Assembly: GCA_015259125.1 (NCBI GenBank)
Contig: JABZGR010000004.1
Span: 1 to 64,000 of the forward strand
Direction of reading: 5' to 3'
Length of the DNA: 64,000 nucleotides
Origin: Alloprevotella tannerae
GTDB lineage: Bacteria; Bacteroidota; Bacteroidia; Bacteroidales; Bacteroidaceae
Positions 1 through 12,081 of this stretch are shown one piece after another (positions within the stretch are counted from its first letter, which is position 1; each line of letters opens with the position of its first letter). The position numbers and the translations under genes were made by a program. The notes beneath the pieces were generated by a model. It was not told the origin of the DNA. It was given only the letters and a program-made list of their open reading frames with translations, and searched no databases.

Positions 1-434
1 TTGGTGCCTGTTCTTTTAGGAATGAATATGATGGGCATACTATCGAAAAGACGTTAGAACAAACCCAAAGGATGACAGGAAGGAAGGTTGATAAGTTAGC
101 AGGAGATAGAGGGTATAGAGGTATAAAGCAGATTGGGAAGACCGAGATACTCATCCCGGACACTCCTAAAGCTAAAGACAGCTACTACCAAAAGAGAAAG
201 AAACACAAACTATTTTGTAAACGAGCTGGTATAGAGCCAACGATAGGACATCTTAAAGCAGACCACCGATTATCTCGCAACTTTTATAAAGGTGTGAAAG
301 GAGATGCTATCAATGTATTATTAGCTGCAGCAGCATATAACTTCAAAAGAGCTATGAGAGTTCTTTTGTACCTTATAAAAAGAATCAGTATAGAGTTTGT
401 CAGTACAAACTTTATGCTGAAATATAGTTTTTAA
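1..434 (+). mobile_element. Truncated IS5-like transposase (C-terminal part)
   Basis: The reading frame is open from base 3, before the first internal ATG at 72, so the 5' part of the gene lies outside the window. The visible 143 residues resemble the C-terminal half of IS5/IS4-superfamily DDE transposases: GDRGYRG carries the second catalytic Asp region, and the C-terminal stretch with IGHLKADHRLSRNF contains the Glu of the DDE triad, followed by DAINVLLAAAAYNFKRAM. The frame ends normally at TAA 432-434. A possible terminal inverted repeat is AAGGGACGACTA just after the stop, but the other end is not visible, so this is unproven. It lies downstream of the rpoC terminator, a tolerated insertion place. 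Whether the element is intact cannot be told from this window. Confidence 0.8.
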
Positions 435-644
435 GGGACGACTATTTAAACATAAAACAAATACGAATGAAAGCTCAATCCTATGACCTTTACAATTTGA
501 ACTATTCTTGCCGGTCAACAAACGACGAAACGAGAATAATACCCACACAAAGGTCTCACAACTTTTAGCGGAATTCTCTCCTATCCGGCTCACGTGCTAT
601 TATGGCCTACTCGCCCCTCGCACGCCACCAATGCTAATCCGCAC

Positions 645-713
645 AAAAAAAGGCGGCCGTCTTATTTTCGCTACCCCTTACAAAGGGTTTGCAAGAATAA
701 GACGGACGCCTTT
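645..713 (-). terminator. Rho-independent terminator of rpoC
   Basis: Read on the minus strand, a stem AAAGGCGTCCGTCTTATT pairs with AATAAGACGGCCGCCTTT and is followed by a run of seven T. It lies 18 bases past the rpoC stop and closes the ribosomal protein/RNA polymerase operon. Confidence 0.9.
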
Positions 714-731
714 AGTCTATTAAATCAGCGC

Positions 732-3700
732 TCAGTCCTTATCTGCTGCCATTGCAGCAGCTCTCTCTGCCTGAACACGGGCATATTCTTCAGCATCAGC
801 TACGACAAGGTTGGAGAATTCTCGGAGACCTGTGCCGGCCGGGATTAAGTGGCCGCAGATCACGTTTTCCTTCATACCTTCCAAATAATCTATCTTTCCG
901 CTGATTGCAGCCTCGTTTAAGACTTTTGTCGTCTCCTGGAAGGAAGCTGCCGACATAAAGCTCTTGGTCTGCAACGCTGCACGGGTAATACCTTGCAAGA
1001 TCTGCGTAGACGTAGCCGGCACGGCATCGCGCACCTTCACCAACTTAAGATCGAGACGCTTGAGGCGAGAATTTTCATCGCGGAGCTTGCGCGCCGTAAT
1101 GATCATACCCTTCTTCATCATCTCGCTATCGCCGGCATCTACTACGACTTTCTTACTCCAAATACGGTCATTTTCCTCAGCAAAATCGAGTTTGTCGACC
1201 ACTTGCAACTCCAAGAAGCGTGTATCTCCCGGGTCGTTGATCTGCACCTTGCGCATCATCTGACGAACGATGACTTCAAAATGCTTATCGTTGATTTTCA
1301 CGCCCTGTAGACGATAGACGTCTTGTATCTCGTTAACAATATATTCTTGCACTGCGGTCGGACCCTTGATAGCCAAAATGTCGGCCGGCGTGATCGAACC
1401 GTCACTGAGTGCTTCACCTGCACGAACGTAGTCGTTTTCCTGTACCAAGATCTGCTTAGACAGCGGCACGAGGTAGGCTTTAACCTCTCCGAGTTTGGAC
1501 GTAATGATGATCTCACGGTTACCACGCTTAATCGTGCCCATCTTCACCTCGCCATCAATTTCAGAAACGACAGCAGGGTTAGACGGATTGCGCGCTTCAA
1601 AGAGTTCCGTAACACGCGGCAGACCACCGGTAATATCACCGGCCTTACCTACGGCACGCGGAATCTTCACCAAGACAGCACCGGCTTTCAACTCTTCGCC
1701 ATCTTCTACGGCCAAGTGACCATTGATGGGGAAGTTGTAAGAACGAATGATGTTGCCTTTCTCATCCAAAATATCCGCTGAAGGAATGCGGTTTCGCTCC
1801 TTAGCTTCTATAATGATGCGCTCACGAAGACCTGTAGCTTCATCTTCTTCGATGCGATACGTAACACCTTCAATCACATCATTGAAATGGATCCGACCTG
1901 CCAACTCCGTAACGATAACGGCATTAAACGGATCCCACTTGGCCACCATCGTACCCTTCTCAATTTTCTCTTTATCGTTTACAAACAACTGTGCGCCATA
2001 GGGGATATTCTGCGAAGATAAGATGATACCGGTATTGATGTCGATAAAATGCACTTCAGCCAAACGACCGACAACGACTTTGCCGGCAGCGCCGTCGTCG
2101 TTGATAATGTCGACCGTACGCATTTCTTCAAATTCGACGCGGCAGTCTTGCTTAGAAATAATAGAGGCATTAGCTGCAGCATTAGAAGCAATACCACCGG
2201 CGTGGAAAGTACGGAGCGTTAACTGCGTACCCGGCTCACCAATAGACTGAGCTGCGATGACACCAACAGCTTCTCCCTTCTGAACCATACGAGAGGTAGC
2301 TAAGTTGCGACCATAACACTTCTGGCAAACGCCGTGCTTGCTCTCACAAGTAAGAACGGAGCGAATTTCTACACTCTCTATTGGCGAGGCCTCAATCTCA
2401 GCAGCAATCGGCTCGGTAATTTCTTCACCGGCAGCAACAATGAGGCGACCCGTCATCGGATGAATAATATCGTGAACAGATACGCGACCCAAGATACGCT
2501 CACTCAGTGATGAGATCACTTCATCGCCATCTTTAAGGGCAGCGCAAACGAGTCCACGCAAAGTGCCGCAATCTTCTTCGGTAATGATCACATCGTGAGA
2601 CACATCGACCAAACGACGCGTCAGATAACCGGCATCGGCCGTTTTCAAAGCTGTATCGGCCAAACCTTTACGTGCACCGTGAGTAGAGATGAAGTACTCC
2701 AATACGCTCATACCTTCCTTGAAGTTGGAGAGAATCGGGTTTTCAATAATCTGTGCACCTTCTGCACCGGCTTTCTGCGGTTTAGCCATCAAACCACGCA
2801 TACCGGCCAACTGCGCAATCTGATCAGCAGAACCACGAGCACCAGAATCCAACATCATAAATACGGCATTGAAACCTTGATCAGCTTCGGTCATCTGCTT
2901 CATCAGGGTGCGCTTCAAATTGGTATTGGCATGCGTCCAGGTGTCGATAACTTGGTTGTAACGCTCATTATCGGTGATGAAACCCATATTATAATTGGCA
3001 ATGATCTGGTCTATCTCCTCGTTACCCTTCGCTACGATGTCTTGCTTCTCTTGCGGAATAATGATATCATCTAAGTTGAAAGAAAGGCCACCTTCATAGG
3101 ATTTGCGATAGCCTAAGTTTTTGATACCATCCAAGAACTCGCACGCACGTGCCATACCTACGGTTTTGATGACGCGAGCAATAATGTCGCGCAAAGACTT
3201 CTTGGAGATAATACCATTGAAATAGCCCACTTCTTTCGGAATAATCTCATTGACAATTACACGACCTACAGAAGTCTCAAGCATTCGCTTAACCAACGTG
3301 CCATTCTCATCAAGATCGTCTACAATAACCTTGATCGGAGCATGAACTTCTACGCGGCGCTCATTGTAAGCGATAATAGCTTCTTCAGGGCCATAGAAGG
3401 TTAAGCCCTCGCCCTTAGTACCCTTGCGCAGTTTGGTAATATAATAGAGGCCCAACACCATATCCTGAGAAGGAACGGTAATCGGCGCTCCATTTGCAGG
3501 ATTGAGGATATTATGGCTCTGAAGCATCAAAATCTGTGCTTCAATAATAGCTTCATTGCTCAGCGGAAGGTGAACAGCCATCTGGTCGCCGTCGAAGTCG
3601 GCATTAAATGCGGTACAAGCCAAGGGGTGCAACTGAATTGCCTTACCTTCAATCAACTTCGGCTGAAAAGCTTGGATACCGAGACGGTGCAAGGTCGGAG

Positions 3701-5009
3701 CACGGTTAAGCAGAACGGGGTGACCTTTCATGACAAATTCGAGAATGTCCCAAATAATGGCATCGCGACGGTCTACGATCTTCTTCGCACTCTTTACGGT
3801 CTTTACAATACCGCGCTCAATCAAGCGACGAATAATAAATGGTTTATAGAGTTCGGCAGCCATTAACTTCGGAAGACCGCACTCACCCATCTTCAACTCC
3901 GGACCTACGACGATAACTGAACGTGCTGAATAGTCAACACGCTTACCGAGCAGGTTCTGGCGGAAACGTCCTTGCTTACCCTTCAAGGCATCAGACAAAG
4001 ACTTCAACGGACGATTGCTATCGCTCTTTACAGCTGAAGACTTGCGAGAATTATCAAAGAGGCTGTCAACAGCTTCTTGCAACATACGCTTCTCATTGCG
4101 AAGGATCACTTCGGGAGCCTTAATTTCCAATAAGCGTTTCAAGCGGTTGTTGCGGATCAACACGCGACGATAGAGGTCGTTTAAGTCGGAAGTGGCAAAG
4201 CGTCCACCATCAAGAGGCACAAGCGGACGAAGATCTGGCGGAATAACGGGCAGAATCTTCATAATCATCCACTCGGGCTTATTGCGCTCCTTGCTTGCCC
4301 GGAAGGACTCTACAACCTGAAGGCGCTTCAAGGCCTCGTTCTTACGTTGCGCAGAACGATCAGAATTAGCACGATCGCGAAGATCATAGCTCAACTGGTC
4401 AAGATCAATGCGCTGAAGCATATCCAAAACAGCTTCTGCACCCATCTTTGCAATAAACTTATTGGGATCAGAATCGTCAAGATATTGATTCTCTTTAGGC
4501 AATTTACGCAACAACTCAAGATACTCATCTTCAGTGAGGAGTTGGTTAACCTCTACTTCTTCACCCAAAACGCCCGGCTGGATAACAACATAACGCTCAT
4601 AATATATAATAGTATCGAGCTTCTTCGTTGGGAGTCCTAAAAGATAACCGATCTTATTGGGCAAAGAACGGAAGTACCAAATGTGTACGACAGGAACGAC
4701 CAATGCAATATGGCCGGCACGCTCACGTCTTACTTTTTTCTCTGTAACTTCAACACCGCAACGATCGCAAACAATACCTTTATAGCGAATACGCTTGTAT
4801 TTACCGCAATGACACTCGTAGTCTTTTGTCGGTCCAAAAATACGCTCGCAGAAGAGTCCGTCACGCTCAGGCTTGTAGGTGCGGTAGTTGATCGTCTCAG
4901 GCTTGAGCACTTCACCATAAGAATTAGCTAAAATCTCCTCTGGAGAAGCTAAGCCAATCGTGATTTTCGTAAAGTTGCTCTTTATCTTATTATCTCTTTT
5001 AAAAGCCAT
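732..5009 (-). CDS. rpoC: DNA-directed RNA polymerase subunit beta'
   Basis: Encodes the 1425-residue catalytic beta' subunit of RNA polymerase. The N-terminal zinc-binding site is visible as Cys66, Cys68, Cys81 and Cys84. The universal active-centre motif NADFDGD occupies residues 469-475, whose three Asp bind catalytic Mg2+. The second zinc site appears as [13 protein letters not shown] further on, followed by the trigger-loop region with [18 protein letters not shown]. Length and start ([10 protein letters not shown]) fit Bacteroidota RpoC. It begins 18 bases after the rpoB stop, so it is co-transcribed with rpoB, and a strong terminator follows. No irregularity was seen. Confidence 0.99.
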   Translation of the reverse strand: MAFKRDNKIKSNFTKITIGLASPEEILANSYGEVLKPETINYRTYKPERDGLFCERIFGPTKDYECHCGKYKRIRYKGIVCDRCGVEVTEKKVRRERAGHIALVVPVVHIWYFRSLPNKIGYLLGLPTKKLDTIIYYERYVVIQPGVLGEEVEVNQLLTEDEYLELLRKLPKENQYLDDSDPNKFIAKMGAEAVLDMLQRIDLDQLSYDLRDRANSDRSAQRKNEALKRLQVVESFRASKERNKPEWMIMKILPVIPPDLRPLVPLDGGRFATSDLNDLYRRVLIRNNRLKRLLEIKAPEVILRNEKRMLQEAVDSLFDNSRKSSAVKSDSNRPLKSLSDALKGKQGRFRQNLLGKRVDYSARSVIVVGPELKMGECGLPKLMAAELYKPFIIRRLIERGIVKTVKSAKKIVDRRDAIIWDILEFVMKGHPVLLNRAPTLHRLGIQAFQPKLIEGKAIQLHPLACTAFNADFDGDQMAVHLPLSNEAIIEAQILMLQSHNILNPANGAPITVPSQDMVLGLYYITKLRKGTKGEGLTFYGPEEAIIAYNERRVEVHAPIKVIVDDLDENGTLVKRMLETSVGRVIVNEIIPKEVGYFNGIISKKSLRDIIARVIKTVGMARACEFLDGIKNLGYRKSYEGGLSFNLDDIIIPQEKQDIVAKGNEEIDQIIANYNMGFITDNERYNQVIDTWTHANTNLKRTLMKQMTEADQGFNAVFMMLDSGARGSADQIAQLAGMRGLMAKPQKAGAEGAQIIENPILSNFKEGMSVLEYFISTHGARKGLADTALKTADAGYLTRRLVDVSHDVIITEEDCGTLRGLVCAALKDGDEVISSLSERILGRVSVHDIIHPMTGRLIVAAGEEITEPIAAEIEASPIESVEIRSVLTCESKHGVCQKCYGRNLATSRMVQKGEAVGVIAAQSIGEPGTQLTLRTFHAGGIASNAAANASIISKQDCRVEFEEMRTVDIINDDGAAGKVVVGRLAEVHFIDINTGIILSSQNIPYGAQLFVNDKEKIEKGTMVAKWDPFNAVIVTELAGRIHFNDVIEGVTYRIEEDEATGLRERIIIEAKERNRIPSADILDEKGNIIRSYNFPINGHLAVEDGEELKAGAVLVKIPRAVGKAGDITGGLPRVTELFEARNPSNPAVVSEIDGEVKMGTIKRGNREIIITSKLGEVKAYLVPLSKQILVQENDYVRAGEALSDGSITPADILAIKGPTAVQEYIVNEIQDVYRLQGVKINDKHFEVIVRQMMRKVQINDPGDTRFLELQVVDKLDFAEENDRIWSKKVVVDAGDSEMMKKGMIITARKLRDENSRLKRLDLKLVKVRDAVPATSTQILQGITRAALQTKSFMSAASFQETTKVLNEAAISGKIDYLEGMKENVICGHLIPAGTGLREFSNLVVADAEEYARVQAERAAAMAADKD

Positions 5010-5027
5010 TTTTTTTGAATTTAGTCG

Positions 5028-8000
5028 TTAATCCAGCGTAATACTCAAACCTAACCCACGCAACTCGTGCAGCAAGACATTAAGCGATTCAGGAATGCCC
5101 GGAGTAGGCATCGTCTCTCCCTTAACGACGGCTTCATAAGCTTTTGCACGGCCGGTAACATCATCTGACTTAATAGTCAAAATCTCTTGTAGGACGTGAG
5201 ATGCGCCAAAGGCCTCAATAGCCCAAACCTCCATCTCACCAAAACGCTGACCACCAAACTGAGCTTTACCTCCAAGAGGTTGCTGTGTAATCAGAGAATA
5301 TGGACCAATGCTACGGGCGTGCATCTTATCTTCAACCATATGGCCGAGCTTCAGCATATAGGTAACACCTACAGTAGCCTTTTGGTCAAATGGTTCACCG
5401 GTTCCACCGTCAAAAAGCTGCTCTGCGCAATAGCGAGGCAAGCCGGCTTTGTCAGTCCATGCGCAAAGTTCATCCAACTTTGCACCATCGAAGATCGGAG
5501 TTGCAAACTTCACACCTAAGCGCTTACCTGCTGCACCAAGAATAGCCTCAAAGATCTGTCCTAAATTCATACGAGAAGGCACACCTAGCGGGTTCAAGAC
5601 AATGTCTACAGGACGACCATCAGCCAAGAACGGCATATCTTCCTGACGAACAATCTTTGACACAATACCCTTATTACCGTGGCGACCGGCCATCTTATCT
5701 CCGACACCGATCTTGCGCTTCTTAGCAATATAGACTTTGGCTTGCTGAATAATACCTGAAGGAAGTTCGTCGCCAATCGTAATGGCAAACTTACGACGCT
5801 TCAAGACGGCATCCATCTTATTATACTTCTTCAAATAGTTGAGCACCAAGCTGCGGATCAAGAGATTGGTATGCTCATCATTCGTCCAATCATTCAATTG
5901 CAAAGACGTGTAGCTTAACGAGTCAAGCAGAGACTTCGAGAATTTTGTGCCTTTTGCAATAATCTCCGTGCCAATAGTATCTTTAACGCCTAAAGACGTT
6001 TTTCCTTTTGTCAACACCAGTAATTTATCAATCATTGTAGACTTCAACACTGATGTTTCCTTGTCAAATTGCTCATCGAGTTCTAATAGGGTTGACTTAT
6101 CTGCAGCCTTAGAAGAACGACTCTTTTGCGCCTTAGAATATAAGCGGCGATCAATTACCACACCAGACAAAGAGGGATTTGCTTTAAGAGATGCATCTTT
6201 TACATCACCAGCCTTATCGCCAAAGATCGCACGCAACAATTTCTCTTCAGGCGTAGGATCACTCTCACCTTTAGGTGTAATCTTACCAATTAAGATATCA
6301 CCAGGAACTACGCGAGCACCAATTCGAATAATACCATTTTCATCCAAGTCTTTCGTAGCTTCTTCACTGACGTTGGGGATGTCATTGGTTAACTCTTCAA
6401 CGCCTCGCTTAGTTTCACGAACATCTAAAGAGAATTCGTCTACGTGAACAGACGTCAAAATATCATCGCGAACCATGCGCTCATTAAGCACGATTGCATC
6501 CTCATAGTTGTACCCTTTCCAAGGCATATAAGCCACAAGAAGATTACGGCCAAGCGCCAACTCGCCACCCTCCGTAGCATAGCCTTCTGTAAGGATATCT
6601 CCTTTTTTAACACGTTGCCCCTTTTCACAAATCGGTCTTAAGTCAAAGACCATGTTTTGGTTCGTGCGGCGGAATTTGGGGATGCGATATTCTTTAAGAG
6701 CAGACTCGAAGCTTACAAACTCTTCGTCTTCTGTACGATCATATAATACACGAATTGTCGTTGCGTCCACAAAATCGACAACGCCATCACCCTCAGCACT
6801 AATCATCGTGCGAGAGTCGATACAAACTTGTCTTTCGATACCAGTACCTACAATAGGAGCTTCAGAACGAATCAATGGTACAGCTTGGCGCATCATGTTA
6901 GATCCCATCAATGCACGGTGAGCATCGTCGTGCTCCAAGAAAGGGATCAGGCCGGCAGCAATAGACGCAATTTGCTGAGGAGCAACGTCCATCAACTCAA
7001 CTTGCTTCGGCGAAACAACAGGATAGTCAGCATCTTGACGACACTTAACCTTAGAAAGAATAAACGTACCATCTGCATTCAAGGGCGCATTACCTTGTCC
7101 AATGATCTTATCTTCCTCTTCTTCGGCACTCAAATAGACAACGTCATTATTATCTAGATCTACCTTAGAATTTTCGACTTTACGATAGGGAGTCTCAATA
7201 AAACCAAGGCTATCAATCTTTGCATATACACACAAAGAAGAGATCAAACCAATATTCGGACCTTCAGGAGATTCAATAGGACAAAGACGACCATAGTGAG
7301 TATAGTGCACGTCACGAACCTCGAAACCTGCACGTTCACGCGACAAACCGCCGGGACCTAAGGCCGAGAGACGACGTTTGTGCGTAACCTCTGACAGCGG
7401 GTTAGTTTGGTCCATAAATTGAGACAAAGCATTTGTCCCAAAGAAAGAATTTATAACTGAAGAAATAGTCTTTGCGTTAATTAAGTCAGTAGGTGTAAAC
7501 ACCTCATTGTCACGCACATTCATTCGCTCACGAATTGTACGAGTCATACGAGCTAAACCTACAGAGAACTGATTAGCTAATTGTTCTCCAACAGTTCTTA
7601 CTCTTCGGTTGCTCAAGTGGTCAATATCATCGACTGAAGCCTTAGAGTTGATGAGTTCGATAAGATACTTGATAATTTCGATGATATCTTCTCTCGTCAA
7701 CACGCGGGTATCTCCATCTGTTGATAAGCCCAACTTGCGATTCATACGGTAACGTCCGACTTCACCTAAATCATAACGCTTTTCAGAGAAGAACAGGTTA
7801 TTAATAACCTCGCGTGCACTCGCATCATCTGCAGGGTCTGCATTTCGCAACAAACGATAAATGTAGTTGACGGCCTCCTTCTCTGAGTTACACGGATCCT
7901 TCTGGAACGTATTGAAAATAATCGAGTAGTCGATACCCATTGAAGAGTCTAAATGCACTTCTATCGTCTTCGACCCACTATTAAGAATTTCCTCAACGTT

Positions 8001-8837
8001 GTCGACTGTGATCTCAGTTTCTCGCTCAAGGATAACTTCTGTACGCTCAATAGAAACGACTTCGCCCGTCTCTTCATCTACAAAATCTTCTACCCACGTT
8101 TTCAAAACACGCGCAGCCAATTTACGACCGGTGTATTTTTTCAAATTAGCTTTGGTCACTTTAACCTCTTCAGAAAGGCCAAAGATTTGAAGAATGTCTT
8201 TATCCTTTTCAAAGCCAATAGCACGCAACAAAGTCGTAACGGGAAGTTTCTTCTTACGATCAATGTAGGCATACATTACATTGTTGATGTCCGTAGCGAA
8301 CTCAATCCAAGAACCCTTGAAAGGAATGATACGCGCGCTATATAATTGCGTTCCATTCGCATGAATGCTAGAGCCAAAGAAAACGCCTGGGGAGCGATGC
8401 AACTGAGATACTACAACGCGCTCAGCTCCATTAATTACGAATGTACCATTCTCTGTCATATAAGGGATAGGTCCCAAAAAGACATCTTGTACGACAGTAT
8501 CAAAATCTTCATGATCAGGATCAGTACAATAGAGTTTCAACTTTGCCTTGAGGGGAACACTATAAGTCAAGCCTCTTTCCAAACACTCTTCTACAGAATA
8601 GCGAGGAGCGTCAATGTAGTAGTCAAGAAACTCCAGGACAAAGTTGTTTCGTGTGTCTGCGATTGGGAAATTTTCTGCAAACACCTTGTACAATCCGTCA
8701 TTCTTTCTCTGTTCAGCCGGCGTATCCAACTGAAGGAAATCCTTAAATGATTTCAATTGAACATCGAGGAAATCCGGATAGGGCATCGGATTATGAACAG
8801 ATGCAAAATTAACTCGGTTATTAATTACTTGGGACAT
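5028..8837 (-). CDS. rpoB: DNA-directed RNA polymerase subunit beta
   Basis: Encodes the 1269-residue beta subunit of RNA polymerase. Family hallmarks include the rifampicin-pocket region ([27 protein letters not shown]), [21 protein letters not shown], and the C-terminal [24 protein letters not shown] segment that contacts beta'. The rifampicin-pocket residues look like the sensitive consensus (Gln, Asp, His, Arg and Ser are all present). It is separated from rplL by 137 bases holding a terminator-like hairpin, so its expression is probably set by partial read-through. The stop is 18 bases before rpoC. Confidence 0.99.
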   Translation of the reverse strand: MSQVINNRVNFASVHNPMPYPDFLDVQLKSFKDFLQLDTPAEQRKNDGLYKVFAENFPIADTRNNFVLEFLDYYIDAPRYSVEECLERGLTYSVPLKAKLKLYCTDPDHEDFDTVVQDVFLGPIPYMTENGTFVINGAERVVVSQLHRSPGVFFGSSIHANGTQLYSARIIPFKGSWIEFATDINNVMYAYIDRKKKLPVTTLLRAIGFEKDKDILQIFGLSEEVKVTKANLKKYTGRKLAARVLKTWVEDFVDEETGEVVSIERTEVILERETEITVDNVEEILNSGSKTIEVHLDSSMGIDYSIIFNTFQKDPCNSEKEAVNYIYRLLRNADPADDASAREVINNLFFSEKRYDLGEVGRYRMNRKLGLSTDGDTRVLTREDIIEIIKYLIELINSKASVDDIDHLSNRRVRTVGEQLANQFSVGLARMTRTIRERMNVRDNEVFTPTDLINAKTISSVINSFFGTNALSQFMDQTNPLSEVTHKRRLSALGPGGLSRERAGFEVRDVHYTHYGRLCPIESPEGPNIGLISSLCVYAKIDSLGFIETPYRKVENSKVDLDNNDVVYLSAEEEEDKIIGQGNAPLNADGTFILSKVKCRQDADYPVVSPKQVELMDVAPQQIASIAAGLIPFLEHDDAHRALMGSNMMRQAVPLIRSEAPIVGTGIERQVCIDSRTMISAEGDGVVDFVDATTIRVLYDRTEDEEFVSFESALKEYRIPKFRRTNQNMVFDLRPICEKGQRVKKGDILTEGYATEGGELALGRNLLVAYMPWKGYNYEDAIVLNERMVRDDILTSVHVDEFSLDVRETKRGVEELTNDIPNVSEEATKDLDENGIIRIGARVVPGDILIGKITPKGESDPTPEEKLLRAIFGDKAGDVKDASLKANPSLSGVVIDRRLYSKAQKSRSSKAADKSTLLELDEQFDKETSVLKSTMIDKLLVLTKGKTSLGVKDTIGTEIIAKGTKFSKSLLDSLSYTSLQLNDWTNDEHTNLLIRSLVLNYLKKYNKMDAVLKRRKFAITIGDELPSGIIQQAKVYIAKKRKIGVGDKMAGRHGNKGIVSKIVRQEDMPFLADGRPVDIVLNPLGVPSRMNLGQIFEAILGAAGKRLGVKFATPIFDGAKLDELCAWTDKAGLPRYCAEQLFDGGTGEPFDQKATVGVTYMLKLGHMVEDKMHARSIGPYSLITQQPLGGKAQFGGQRFGEMEVWAIEAFGASHVLQEILTIKSDDVTGRAKAYEAVVKGETMPTPGIPESLNVLLHELRGLGLSITLD

Positions 8838-8909
8838 TCGTTATGTATTAATGAAGGCTGCAACAATGCATCAAGAGCAACCCTGAGTAATCGGAATATT
8901 TATAGATGC

Positions 8910-8947
8910 AAAAAGGTTAAGAACCCCCTACCAGAGGATTCTTAACC
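8910..8947 (-). terminator. rplL-rpoB intergenic attenuator hairpin
   Basis: On the minus strand GGTTAAGAA (from 8947) pairs with TTCTTAACC (ending 8915) around a short loop, followed by five T. It sits between rplL and rpoB with no promoter motif recognised after it. This is the position where E. coli also has a partial terminator that lowers rpoBC expression relative to ribosomal proteins. The role as an attenuator is an inference from position. Confidence 0.75.
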
Positions 8948-8974
8948 GTAACTCTTTATAGAGCCGTAGAGAAA

Positions 8975-9349
8975 TTATGCAATCTCTACTTCAGCGCCAG
9001 CTTCTTCAAGAACCTTCTTGAGAGATTCTGCTTCTTCTTTTGCAACGCCTTCCTTCAACTTGCTAGGAACGCCGTCTACGAGATCTTTAGCTTCCTTCAA
9101 GCCAAGGCCACAATTTTCTTTCACAGCCTTAACAACTTGAAGCTTTGCAGAACCTGCAGCCTTAAGAATAACGTCGAATGCCGACTTCTCTTCAGCCGCA
9201 GCTGCACCAGCAGCAGGACCAGCAGCAACAGCAACAGCTGCAGCAGCGGGTTCTATACCATACTCGTCCTTGAGGACAGTTGCTAACTCATTAACTTCTT
9301 TTACTGTCAAATTTACCAATTCTTCAGCAATAGCTTTAATATCTGCCAT
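8975..9349 (-). CDS. rplL: 50S ribosomal protein bL12 (L7/L12)
   Basis: Encodes the 124-residue stalk protein. The N-terminal dimerisation helix ([18 protein letters not shown]) is followed by an Ala/Gly-rich hinge near residues 36-52 and then the C-terminal factor-binding domain with [13 protein letters not shown] and [19 protein letters not shown]. It recruits elongation factors to the ribosome and binds L10, whose gene lies just upstream with a 54-base gap. Confidence 0.99.
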   Translation of the reverse strand: MADIKAIAEELVNLTVKEVNELATVLKDEYGIEPAAAAVAVAAGPAAGAAAAEEKSAFDVILKAAGSAKLQVVKAVKENCGLGLKEAKDLVDGVPSKLKEGVAKEEAESLKKVLEEAGAEVEIA

Positions 9350-9403
9350 TTCAAATATAATTTTATTGTTTCTACTTTGTAAGGGTGGAGAGATTATCTA
9401 GAC

Positions 9404-9922
9404 TTATTCAGGACGCTCTCCTAATGTCTTGAGTACACCGTGAATTGTTTGGCCAGCTGATTGAAGTGAGCCAATAACATTCTTCGCAGGAGATTGCAAT
9501 AGAGAAACCACCTCAGCGATGAGTTCGGCTTTACTCTTAATTGCACACAGCGTTTCAAGATTTTCAGCACCTACATAGAATTCCTCTTCTACGTAAGCAG
9601 CCTTGAGTGAGGGAATGCCTTCTTTACCAACCTCTTTGATCAATTTGGCCGGAACATTTGCAGTATCGCATAAGAATAATGCAGTTGTACCTTTCAGTGT
9701 ATCATAGAGAGGAGAGTAGTCTTTTTCTGACGCTTCAAAAGCCTTGTGGAGCAAAGTGTTTTTCACTACAACCATTTTGATCTGTGAACCGAAACACTTT
9801 CTACGCAAGCTGCTTGTAGCTTCAGCATTGAGGCCAGTTACATCTACTAAATAGAGATGCGTATATTCCTTGATGTATTCACCGAGTTGTTCGATGATTC
9901 TGCTTTTATCTTCCTTTCTCAT
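9404..9922 (-). CDS. rplJ: 50S ribosomal protein uL10
   Basis: Encodes the 172-residue stalk base protein uL10. The N-terminal RNA-binding domain contains LYLVDVTGLNAEATSSLRRK and VVVKNTLLHKA, and the C-terminal helix binds L7/L12 dimers. It starts 11 bases after the rplA stop, so the two genes are translated from one message. There is no room here for a long L10 leader RNA, so any autogenous control site would have to lie elsewhere. Confidence 0.98.
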   Translation of the reverse strand: MRKEDKSRIIEQLGEYIKEYTHLYLVDVTGLNAEATSSLRRKCFGSQIKMVVVKNTLLHKAFEASEKDYSPLYDTLKGTTALFLCDTANVPAKLIKEVGKEGIPSLKAAYVEEEFYVGAENLETLCAIKSKAELIAEVVSLLQSPAKNVIGSLQSAGQTIHGVLKTLGERPE

Positions 9923-9933
9923 ATCATTTACTA

Positions 9934-10632
9934 TTAAGCCTCCTCTATTGATTTAGGATCAATCTTGATCCCCTGACTCATAGTAGAGGAAAGATAAATG
10001 CTCTTAACATAAGTACCTTTAGAAGAAGAAGGTTTGAGCTTAATGATCGTGGATATAAACTCTTTAGCATTACCAAAGATTTGATCAGGTGCAAATGAAA
10101 CCTTACCGATTGAAGCGTGTACAATACCCGTCTTGTCAACCTTAAAGTCAATCTTACCTTGCTTCACCTCCTTGATAGCCTTCTCAACATCCATTGTTAC
10201 CGTACCGCTTTTGGGGTTAGGCATCAAACCACGCGGACCAAGCACGCGACCAAGAGCACCGATTTTACCCATGATAGCCGGCATTGTAATAATGACGTCA
10301 ATGTCAGTCCAACCACCTTTAATTTTCTCGATATATTCATCGAGACCTACATAGTCAGCGCCTGCAGCCTTTGCAGCCTCCTCCTTATCAGGAGTGCAGA
10401 GGCAAAGAACGCGAACTGTCTTACCGGTTCCGTTAGGGAGAGAAACGACACCACGAACCATCTGATTTGCCTTACGAGGATCTACCCCGAGACGCACATC
10501 AATATCAACAGAAGCATCAAACTTCGTCGTCGTGATCTCTTTCACCAAAGAACTTGCTTCCTTGAGTGTATAAGCCTTCCCCGCTTCAACTTTACCAGCT
10601 ACAATCTTCTGATTTTTTGTCAGTTTGCTCAT
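9934..10632 (-). CDS. rplA: 50S ribosomal protein uL1
   Basis: Encodes the 232-residue uL1 protein of the L1 stalk. Typical segments are [26 protein letters not shown] and [20 protein letters not shown]. In many bacteria L1 also represses its own rplK-rplA message. It lies 18 bases downstream of rplK. Length and start agree with the family. Confidence 0.98.
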   Translation of the reverse strand: MSKLTKNQKIVAGKVEAGKAYTLKEASSLVKEITTTKFDASVDIDVRLGVDPRKANQMVRGVVSLPNGTGKTVRVLCLCTPDKEEAAKAAGADYVGLDEYIEKIKGGWTDIDVIITMPAIMGKIGALGRVLGPRGLMPNPKSGTVTMDVEKAIKEVKQGKIDFKVDKTGIVHASIGKVSFAPDQIFGNAKEFISTIIKLKPSSSKGTYVKSIYLSSTMSQGIKIDPKSIEEA

Positions 10633-10650
10633 TGTTGTTTAAAATTGAAG

Positions 10651-11094
10651 TTAGTTATTTCCGGGGAATTCACCTTTAACAGTGATACCCATACTGCGTG
10701 CAGTACCTGCAATCAGGCGCATTGCACTTTCGATTGTAAAACAATTCAAGTCCGGCATTTTATCCTCAGCGATGGCACGCACTTGTTCCCAAGTAACAGC
10801 AGCCACTTTCTGACGATTAGGCTGGGCAGAACCGCTTTTCTTTTTGGCGGCTTCCAACAATTGAACGGCAGCAGGAGGAGTCTTTACCTCAAAGGTAAAA
10901 GATTTGTCATTGAAGTAAGTAATGACAACCGGAAGTACCTTACCGGCCTTATCCTGTGTCCTGGCGTTGAACTGCTTGCAGAAATCCATAATATTGATTC
11001 CCTTAGAACCTAGAGCAGGTCCTACGGGAGGAGAAGGATTAGCTGCACCACCTTTAATCTGTAATTTGATTAATCCAGCAACTTCTTTTGCCAT
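10651..11094 (-). CDS. rplK: 50S ribosomal protein uL11
   Basis: Encodes the 147-residue uL11 protein of the GTPase-associated centre. The N-terminal proline-rich segment ([20 protein letters not shown]) is followed by [14 protein letters not shown]. The C-terminal rRNA-binding domain ends with [16 protein letters not shown]. It is the first ribosomal protein gene after nusG, with a 58-base gap. Confidence 0.98.
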   Translation of the reverse strand: MAKEVAGLIKLQIKGGAANPSPPVGPALGSKGINIMDFCKQFNARTQDKAGKVLPVVITYFNDKSFTFEVKTPPAAVQLLEAAKKKSGSAQPNRQKVAAVTWEQVRAIAEDKMPDLNCFTIESAMRLIAGTARSMGITVKGEFPGNN

Positions 11095-11152
11095 TGTTTG
11101 TATTATTAATTGATTATCGTGAGGAGGAAAAAGACTAGCGTAACAACAAACC

Positions 11153-11695
11153 TTATTCCTTCTCTACTTGCATAAAACCTAAATCAAGACCTGTACTACG
11201 GCCGAAGACCTTTACTGTGACAGTAACCTTCTTCTTCTCATCATCGATCTTTTCAACCGTACCTGAGAAACCGCTGAACGGACCTTCCGTAACCTTCACC
11301 GAGTCGCCAATGACAAACGGCACAGTAAGTGCCTCATTAACGTCCGGTTCTTCATCAGCCTTACCGAGAATACGATTCACTTCTGATTCGCGCAACGGTG
11401 TCGGGTCGTTCGTATCCGGCAAAAACCCCAAAACATTGGGTGTATTGCGAAGCATATGTGTAATCTCGCCCACGAGTTTTGCTTCCACTAACACATAGCC
11501 GGGTAAATAATTGCGCTCTTTCACAGTACGCTTTCCGTTGTGGACTTGCACGATCTTTTCAGTTGGCACGAGAACTTGGGAGACATTGCCCTGAAAAGCA
11601 TTTAGCTTTATTTCAGCATCAATATACTCCTTAACCTTGTTCTCTTTACCGCTGATAGCTCGTAACACGTACCACGCCATTTCAATTCCAGCCAT
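11153..11695 (-). CDS. nusG: Transcription termination/antitermination protein NusG
   Basis: Encodes a 180-residue NusG. The N-terminal NGN domain begins [20 protein letters not shown] and contains [12 protein letters not shown]. The C-terminal KOW domain is seen at [18 protein letters not shown]. NusG binds RNA polymerase and couples it to Rho, NusE or the ribosome. The listed start adds five residues (MAGIE) before the usual family start; the internal ATG encoding MAWYVL is an equally plausible start. It follows secE by 12 bases. Confidence 0.97.
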   Translation of the reverse strand: MAGIEMAWYVLRAISGKENKVKEYIDAEIKLNAFQGNVSQVLVPTEKIVQVHNGKRTVKERNYLPGYVLVEAKLVGEITHMLRNTPNVLGFLPDTNDPTPLRESEVNRILGKADEEPDVNEALTVPFVIGDSVKVTEGPFSGFSGTVEKIDDEKKKVTVTVKVFGRSTGLDLGFMQVEKE

Positions 11696-11707
11696 TTTCG
11701 TAAGAAA

Positions 11708-11902
11708 TTAAACAGTGGGGTAGATGAACTTCATCAAGTAGTCAAACGCCGTGTCCATTACGAACACCATTAACGCAATCACAATGGAAGCAACAAGAAC
11801 GACAATTGCGGTATGAGTTAACTCCCGACGCGTTGGCCACGTGGTTTTATATGCGAGTTCTTCGTAAGATTCTTTACAATATGTAATTATACCCTTGAAC
11901 AT
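11708..11902 (-). CDS. secE: Preprotein translocase subunit SecE
   Basis: A 64-residue protein with a single transmembrane helix near residues 32-55, preceded by the conserved amphipathic segment ESYEELAYKTTWPTRREL. It is the short single-span SecE that clamps SecY in the translocon. The gene lies between tRNA-Trp and nusG, the usual secE-nusG arrangement. Confidence 0.96.
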   Translation of the reverse strand: MFKGIITYCKESYEELAYKTTWPTRRELTHTAIVVLVASIVIALMVFVMDTAFDYLMKFIYPTV

Positions 11903-11921
11903 AGAGTAGCTATTCTTTAAG

Positions 11922-11994
11922 CACGGGAAGAGAGGCTCGAACTCCCGACACCTGGTTTTGGAGACCAGTGCTCTACCAACTGAGCTATTCCCGT
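11922..11994 (-). tRNA. tRNA-Trp (CCA)
   Basis: The cloverleaf is visible on the minus strand: acceptor ACGGGAA pairs with TTCCCGT, the D-arm contains AGCTCAGTTGGTAGAGC, the anticodon loop CTCCAAA gives anticodon CCA, and the T-arm contains GTTCGAGCC. The discriminator is G. CCA is not encoded. It is embedded between tuf and secE. Confidence 0.96.
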
Positions 11995-12000
11995 AAGAAT

Positions 12001-12027
12001 GAGCCTCGCCATAAAAGGCGAGCGCTC
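12001..12027 (-). other. Hairpin between tuf and tRNA-Trp
   Basis: GAGC(G)CTCGCC and GGCGAGGCTC form a near-perfect stem with a TTTTAT loop just before the tRNA-Trp 5' end on the minus strand. A second imperfect hairpin (about 12048-12080) directly follows the tuf stop. No long T run follows either stem, so they may protect or process the transcript rather than terminate it. That role is an inference. Confidence 0.5.
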
Positions 12028-12081
12028 ATTACTGATTCTTTATAGAGATAGGTTTCGTCTACTTAAAGACGAGAAAGCCTA

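Noticed and set aside
10117..11013. Plus-strand ORF (298 aa) over rplA-rplK
   Set aside because: It covers two real ribosomal protein genes in the antisense direction and has no family resemblance.
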